Below are positions 13,852 through 17,459 of a stretch of DNA of 17,459 nucleotides, piece after piece. The notes beneath the pieces are model-generated. The model was not told the origin of the DNA and ran no database searches. It was given only the letters and a program-made list of their open reading frames with translations. This stretch comes from DASWIG01 sp965371445 (lineage in GTDB: Bacteria; Acidobacteriota; Thermoanaerobaculia; Multivoradales; J023). Numbering within the stretch: the stretch's first letter is position 1; each line of letters starts with the position of its first letter. The DNA lies in the NCBI GenBank assembly GCA_965371445.1, contig CBDUYN010000207.1, positions 1 through 17,459 of the forward strand, read 5' to 3'. A program made the translations under genes and the position numbers.

Positions 13852-14616
13852 TCAGGGAAATTCGGAGTCGCCACGTGCTGGTGAATGCCAAATGTCGTCT
13901 GAGAAGGAGAGATGCCCCGATTGCGGCTCGGGCTCGGGGCCGTCAAGCCACGCAGCACCAGCTGCGAAGACGTCGTCGTAACGAGGTGGAGGGTCCGGCT
14001 GCACAAGCGACCGGGCGGCCCTCTTACCGGCCAACCGATCCTGGACGAGCGCTCTCAGCTTCTTGACCTTGGTCTTGGAAAACCTGGCCTCAGAGGCGGC
14101 TGCCTGAGGCGCTCCGGTGTCTGCGTCGTCTGACTCCACAGGAGTCAGATCGAGAGGTTCGTTGGGCGCGGCTCGGAGCATGGGATAGGTCCGGTAAACG
14201 TGGTGAAGAAGGGCGCTGGTGTCGGACCCGAACTCCCGCACGGCCCACGCAATGGCGCGTGCAACTTCGTTGGGCAGATCAGCCTCTCTCAGCTCAAGCT
14301 GGCAAGAGGGAAGGCTCCACCGCAGGTTGTCTTCACGGTACTGGCTCGCGAAGCTGCGTCTCGCGGCTTCAAGCGTCTCCATGGCGGGCGAGATCCTCAG
14401 GAAGATCTCCTCAGCCCAAGGTCCGAACTTGTAGAACCTCCAAGGAGTGCCCGAGTAGGACTCTCCGCGATGCTTCTCTGCATACGAAAGGTCCGCCAAG
14501 TAGAGGTATTTGAGCAGGTGGATCGGTCCCAACTCGCGGTCTCGACGGTCGTCCGCCTGGGCGGCCACCGCGAGGGCGTAGCCAAAGACGGCGTCAACTC
14601 GAGCTGCTTCCATCAT
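13852..14616 (-). CDS. Panacea/DUF4065-like protein, candidate antitoxin
   Basis: 254 residues from the ATG at 14616. The N-terminal part contains LLKYLYLADLSYAEKHRG at 34-51 followed by WRFYKFGPWAEEIF at 59-72. This is the pattern of the Panacea (DUF4065, SocA/GepA-like) domain, in which an LLYLAD helix is followed by a YGP loop. A second helical part (LPNEVARAIAWAVREFG and then LLHHVYRTYP) fits the rest of that domain. The C terminus from about residue 160 is charged and low-complexity. Panacea domains are known as antitoxin modules attached to many toxin types. The adjacent downstream gene is PemK-like, supporting an antitoxin role. The frame stays open upstream to 14928, but that segment looks like an unrelated remnant. 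The ribosome-binding site for 14616 is weak, whereas an AAGGAGG lies at 14671-14665 without a suitable start after it, so the start is uncertain. Confidence 0.55.
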   Translation of the reverse strand: MMEAARVDAVFGYALAVAAQADDRRDRELGPIHLLKYLYLADLSYAEKHRGESYSGTPWRFYKFGPWAEEIFLRISPAMETLEAARRSFASQYREDNLRWSLPSCQLELREADLPNEVARAIAWAVREFGSDTSALLHHVYRTYPMLRAAPNEPLDLTPVESDDADTGAPQAAASEARFSKTKVKKLRALVQDRLAGKRAARSLVQPDPPPRYDDVFAAGAAWLDGPEPEPQSGHLSFSDDIWHSPARGDSEFP

Positions 14617-14928
14617 GTGCAGAGTACCATGGTCCGTATACCCGACCTGCCAGACAGGTACGGAGTTCCTCCTTCGCCAGAAGAGTATACCACTCCAGCC
14701 GGATGACGCGGACCGCAAGAGGAAAACAGGGCGCCCAGCGTCCTCAATGGCCACTCCGCACGTCTCCGGTATCGCATAGGCCCCCACGGCGGGTCCCACG
14801 GCGGGTCCCACCCGTTCGTCGAAGGCGATCCGGAGTTGGCGGATCGCTTCATCGGCATGGCCTGCCTGGGCCAGGCGGATGCCGACGGCGCCGGCAGGGA
14901 CGTAGCGGTCGGCACGGGCGTCGAGCAT
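14617..14928 (-). pseudogene. Remnant of a TPR-like protein, fused in frame
   Basis: The frame upstream of the Panacea-like domain begins at an ATG at 14928, just after an in-frame TGA. Its first 40 residues contain a tetratricopeptide-like helix pair (RYVPAGAVGIRLAQAGHADE, then AIRQLRIAFDERV). A 12-base tandem repeat at about 14788-14811 encodes GPAVGPAV. Such TPR ends are common at the C termini of bacterial kinase-TPR proteins. No function is proposed. It is probably a truncated gene fragment joined to the antitoxin-like gene by rearrangement, though a genuine N-terminal extension of that protein cannot be excluded. Confidence 0.35.
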
Positions 14929-14940
14929 GCGGCGCAGACG

Positions 14941-15054
14941 TCACTGGTCGTGGACGAGGAAGACGGTGCCGGGCACCTCCGAAAAGCGGAACCAGCAGCG
15001 GCAGGGCTCGGGGCCGGGGGGCGACCGGGAGGTCGCCAGAATCCCCGCCCCCAT
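14941..15054 (-). pseudogene. Possible C-terminal gene fragment
   Basis: A minus-strand frame of 37 codons from an ATG at 15054 ends at TGA 14943-14941. Its last residues, CWFRFSEVPGTVFLVHDQ, look protein-like. The right-hand copy of the palindromic repeat (14965-14984) lies inside the coding sequence, so part of the apparent peptide is repeat-encoded. No start context or family is recognisable. The rest of 14929-15098 shows nothing further that I can support. Confidence 0.2.
14965..14984. repeat. Palindromic repeat, right copy
   Basis: GGTGCCGGGCACCTCCGAAA differs from 12934-12953 at one position (G for A in the palindrome centre). Same orientation as the left copy, about 2.0 kb away. The two copies bracket the remnants and the Panacea/PemK-like genes. 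Confidence 0.55.
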
Positions 15055-15098
15055 TCCTGGCATTACCCCCGGTGCGCTGCTGGCGGTAGTATTGGGCG

Positions 15099-17459
15099 AT
15101 GGCGAACGAAGAGCATCTCGCGAAGCTGAAAGAGGGCGTCAACGCGTGGAATAAATGGCGGCAGCACCGGAGGAGGGCTGAGACGATGGCCCGCTCACCC
15201 ACTTCGGCAGGCTCCCTCGGCTGGCTGAGGTGCCAGGCGATCCGGGATGGGGTGGCAAGGCCGAGGGACACAGGACGTCCCACGTGCCGAGGACGCCTCC
15301 TCAGGCACAGGACGTCCCACGTGCCACACCTTGGCCTTGTCTTCGGTCCCGGCCTGGCCTCGGAGCGGACCTGGCCGTCGGACCGTCATCGGTGCCAGCT
15401 CCTGCGCCACTTTGCGGCCCGCCTTGCACAGAAGGGCGGAGTCCCCTGGGTGCCGTTCTTCGCGTTGCCGCGCTGGCTGCGCGAGAAAGGAACGCTCTTC
15501 GACCGCGCCGACGCCGACGTGGCCCGCGACGGATACTTGCCGGGTGAGCTCGTCGCCGTCCTCGAGGGCTTGGCCGGCGGCGGACGGCTATTACTACTGC
15601 TTGACGGCCTCGACGAGGTGCCGCGTGAGAGCCGTCTCGAAGCCGAACACGCCATCTGTGCACTCGCGCGCAGTTGGCCGAGGACGCCGATCGTGGTGAC
15701 CAGCCGTCCGATCGGAGTCGAACGTCCGCACCGCGACTTCGTGGAGCTGGAGCTGCTGCCGTTTGACGCCTCGCGCCAGCGCGCCTTTGTGGCGGGCTGG
15801 CTCGGCCGCAGCACCGGCCAGCCCGACCTCGAACGCGCCGATGAGCTTGTGGCCGTCCTCGAGGAGGAACAGAGCCTCGCGGATCTCGCTGGCAATCCGC
15901 TCTCCCTGACCCTCATGGCGTTGCTCTTCGAAGCCGGCGGGTGGCCCGAACGCAACCGCGCCAAGCTCTACGACCAGGTCTTCGACCTGCTCTACGAAGG
16001 ACGTTACCGCCCCGATCCCAAGGCGTTGCCGCACCGCAACTCGGCCCACCGGGCGCTCTCTCACCTGGCGTTCGCCCTGACGCTGGACAACCGCGATGCC
16101 GAGCCTTTCCGGGACCTCGTAGACCGTCTCATGGCCGACGAGGTCGAGGACCTACGCCACGACCTCGCCAAGTGGGAGCCTTGGCGCGAGCCGGGCGCTT
16201 GCCTGAATGATCTCACCGAGCACACAGGAATCCTCGGACCCCACGACGGCCCGTACGCGGACTGGCGCTTCTGGCACCGCACGTTCCGCGAGGCGCTGGC
16301 CGCCGAGGAGTTGGAGCGCCGGCTGGCGGGACGTCCGGTAGCGGAGGCTCTGCGCGAGCACGGGGAGCGCATTCGCGGTGACGAGGGACGCTGGGCAGAG
16401 CCCTGCGCGCTACTCGCGGGACGCGTCCAGGAGCCGGACGCGCTCGTCCTTTCTCTCTTCCACGTCAACCCCAAGCTCGGCCTGCGGGCTGTCGCCACGG
16501 CCCAGGGACTGCGCAAGGAGACCTTGAACAAAGTCCTTAAGCTGACCAAAAATCGGGAGAAGCGGCATGAAGTCTACAGAAGGATCCCCGAACTCCTCGA
16601 CGATCCCGAGCGCGCTCTGGCCCTCGTTGATCAGCTACGCCAGCGGACGCGCAACGGTAGTGACCTCTTCTTCCTCGACTGGACGGTCGGCGAGGTCGTC
16701 CGCAGGTGGCCGCTGGCCGGACGCCCTGCCGAGCAGCTCATCCAGCGCTTCTTCGATCACGTCCCAGCGACACCGGTGGGGCTTTTCGAGGAAGTGGCGA
16801 CGCCCCTCGACGGAGTCGTCCCGCTTTGGTGCGAGATCCCGGCGGGACGGTTCCTCATGGGCAGTCCCGAGGGCCAAGGCGATTCCGACGAGCGACCGCA
16901 ACATACGGTCGAAATCAAGAACCCTTTCCGAATCGCGGCAGTGCCCGTCACTAACGCTCAATACGCCGCTTTCGATCCGGAGTATTCGTGGAGTAAGTGG
17001 GACGGCGTTTCTAACGACGAGGTGCCTCATCATCCGGTCGTGAACGTCACCTGGTTTGAGGCGATGGCGTTCTGCCGCTGGCTGTCGCAGATGCTGCCAG
17101 GCGCCCGGCTGGCCACGGAAGAGGAGTGGGAGTACGCCTGCCGCGCCGGTACCCTGACGCGCTACTGGAGCGGCAACGCCGAGGACGACCTCGACCTTGT
17201 CGGCTGGTACGACAAGAACTCGGGCCGCCGGACCCATCGGGTCGGCGAGAAGCCGGCCAACCCCTGGGGTCTCTATGACGTCCACGGCAACGTCTGGGAG
17301 CGGACGCTGAGTGTCCGGACCGAAGACTACTCCGGCCGCGAGGACGGTTTCGTTGTTGACAAGGCGGCGATCGAGGCCGCTGAGAAAGCAGATCCAGCCG
17401 TTCCGCGTGCGTATTCCGAGGCAAGCCGACCACCGTTCCGACGGAAGGCGACCACCGAT
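15099..17459 (+). CDS. NACHT-FGE-like protein, P-loop missing; runs off window
   Basis: Open frame of 787 codons with no stop before the window ends. Residues 1-22 (MANEEHLAKLKEGVNAWNKW and on) resemble the conserved start of bacterial pentapeptide-repeat and effector proteins. Residues 25-98 are arginine-rich, repeat-encoded and unlike protein. From residue 101 the sequence is NACHT-like: LLRHFAARLA, which normally directly follows the Walker A loop, then Walker B LLLLLDGLDEVP at 164-175, TSRP at 201-204 and LAGNPLSLTLM at 263-273. No GxxGxGKS/T precedes residue 101, so the ATPase looks disabled. Residues 574-735 are FGE/SUMF1-like: IPAGRFLMGSP, VPVTNAQYAAF, PVVNVTWFEAMAFCRWLS, LATEEEWEYACRAG and LYDVHGNVWE. 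FGE catalytic cysteines would lie beyond the edge. STAND proteins of this type can act in antiphage defence, with the C-terminal fold as sensor. A TAGTAT at 15087 hints at a leaderless transcript. Confidence 0.65.
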   Translation, partial: MANEEHLAKLKEGVNAWNKWRQHRRRAETMARSPTSAGSLGWLRCQAIRDGVARPRDTGRPTCRGRLLRHRTSHVPHLGLVFGPGLASERTWPSDRHRCQLLRHFAARLAQKGGVPWVPFFALPRWLREKGTLFDRADADVARDGYLPGELVAVLEGLAGGGRLLLLLDGLDEVPRESRLEAEHAICALARSWPRTPIVVTSRPIGVERPHRDFVELELLPFDASRQRAFVAGWLGRSTGQPDLERADELVAVLEEEQSLADLAGNPLSLTLMALLFEAGGWPERNRAKLYDQVFDLLYEGRYRPDPKALPHRNSAHRALSHLAFALTLDNRDAEPFRDLVDRLMADEVEDLRHDLAKWEPWREPGACLNDLTEHTGILGPHDGPYADWRFWHRTFREALAAEELERRLAGRPVAEALREHGERIRGDEGRWAEPCALLAGRVQEPDALVLSLFHVNPKLGLRAVATAQGLRKETLNKVLKLTKNREKRHEVYRRIPELLDDPERALALVDQLRQRTRNGSDLFFLDWTVGEVVRRWPLAGRPAEQLIQRFFDHVPATPVGLFEEVATPLDGVVPLWCEIPAGRFLMGSPEGQGDSDERPQHTVEIKNPFRIAAVPVTNAQYAAFDPEYSWSKWDGVSNDEVPHHPVVNVTWFEAMAFCRWLSQMLPGARLATEEEWEYACRAGTLTRYWSGNAEDDLDLVGWYDKNSGRRTHRVGEKPANPWGLYDVHGNVWERTLSVRTEDYSGREDGFVVDKAAIEAAEKADPAVPRAYSEASRPPFRRKATTD
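15269..15325. repeat. 20-bp direct repeat inside the NACHT gene 5' part
   Basis: CACAGGACGTCCCACGTGCC occurs exactly at 15269-15288 and again at 15306-15325, a 37-base period. Together with the 13-mer at 15226-15238 shared with 12931-12943, it shows that the segment coding for residues about 43-98 is built from repeat DNA rather than ordinary coding sequence. Confidence 0.75.

Noticed and set aside
12932..15325. CRISPR array
   Set aside because: The repeated units are few, differ from one another and are irregularly spaced; there is no regular repeat-spacer pattern.
15386..16064. Minus-strand frames opposite the NACHT-like region
   Set aside because: The plus-strand frame carries Walker B and winged-helix-like sequence continuing into FGE motifs; the minus-strand products have no supporting signal.

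Overview
This is a GC-rich bacterial chromosomal window. The mix of genes (a membrane ETF:quinone-oxidoreductase-like iron-sulfur protein beside a paired acyl-CoA dehydrogenase, a long cysteine-rich secreted metallopeptidase, and a NACHT plus formylglycine-generating-enzyme-like protein) would suit an Acidobacteriota or Myxococcota-type organism. No phylogenetic marker is present, so that placement is an inference from gene content and base composition only.

Layout. (1) 225-4694, plus strand: a promoter and a three-gene fatty-acid or acyl-CoA oxidation operon. It encodes a membrane FeS oxidoreductase that should feed electrons from ETF into quinone, then two adjacent acyl-CoA dehydrogenases that look like the catalytic and non-catalytic halves of a heteromeric enzyme. 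(2) 4711-5323: a strong hairpin and a small secreted DUF6265-like protein. (3) 5444-9337, minus strand: a secreted 1297-residue HExxH metallopeptidase with cysteine-rich modules, ending at a clear intrinsic terminator. (4) 9338-9731: a divergent intergenic region with palindromes and two diverged copies of a hairpin element. (5) 9732-12852, plus strand: a cysteine biosynthesis operon. It has a near-consensus promoter, a short leader ORF with five consecutive Cys codons, an intrinsic terminator before the first structural gene, then a JAMM peptidase, a fused sulfur carrier-rhodanese-E1 protein, and a CysM-type cysteine synthase. (6) 12853-15098: a scrambled accessory stretch bracketed by near-identical 20-bp repeats. 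It holds gene remnants and a minus-strand Panacea (DUF4065)-like gene followed by a PemK/MazF-like gene with an apparent frameshift. (7) 15099 to the window end, plus strand: a long ORF with NACHT-like and FGE/SUMF1-like regions whose P-loop region appears to be replaced by repeat-containing DNA.

The most notable system is region 5. The gene set matches the thiocarboxylate (CysO-CysM-Mec) route to cysteine. It is preceded by what reads as a classical amino-acid attenuator sensing cysteinyl-tRNA, and the sulfur carrier is embedded at the N terminus of a larger protein. Its diglycine is therefore internal and would have to be released, plausibly by the JAMM peptidase encoded immediately upstream. 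The accessory region 6-7 looks like a decaying defence or toxin-antitoxin neighbourhood.
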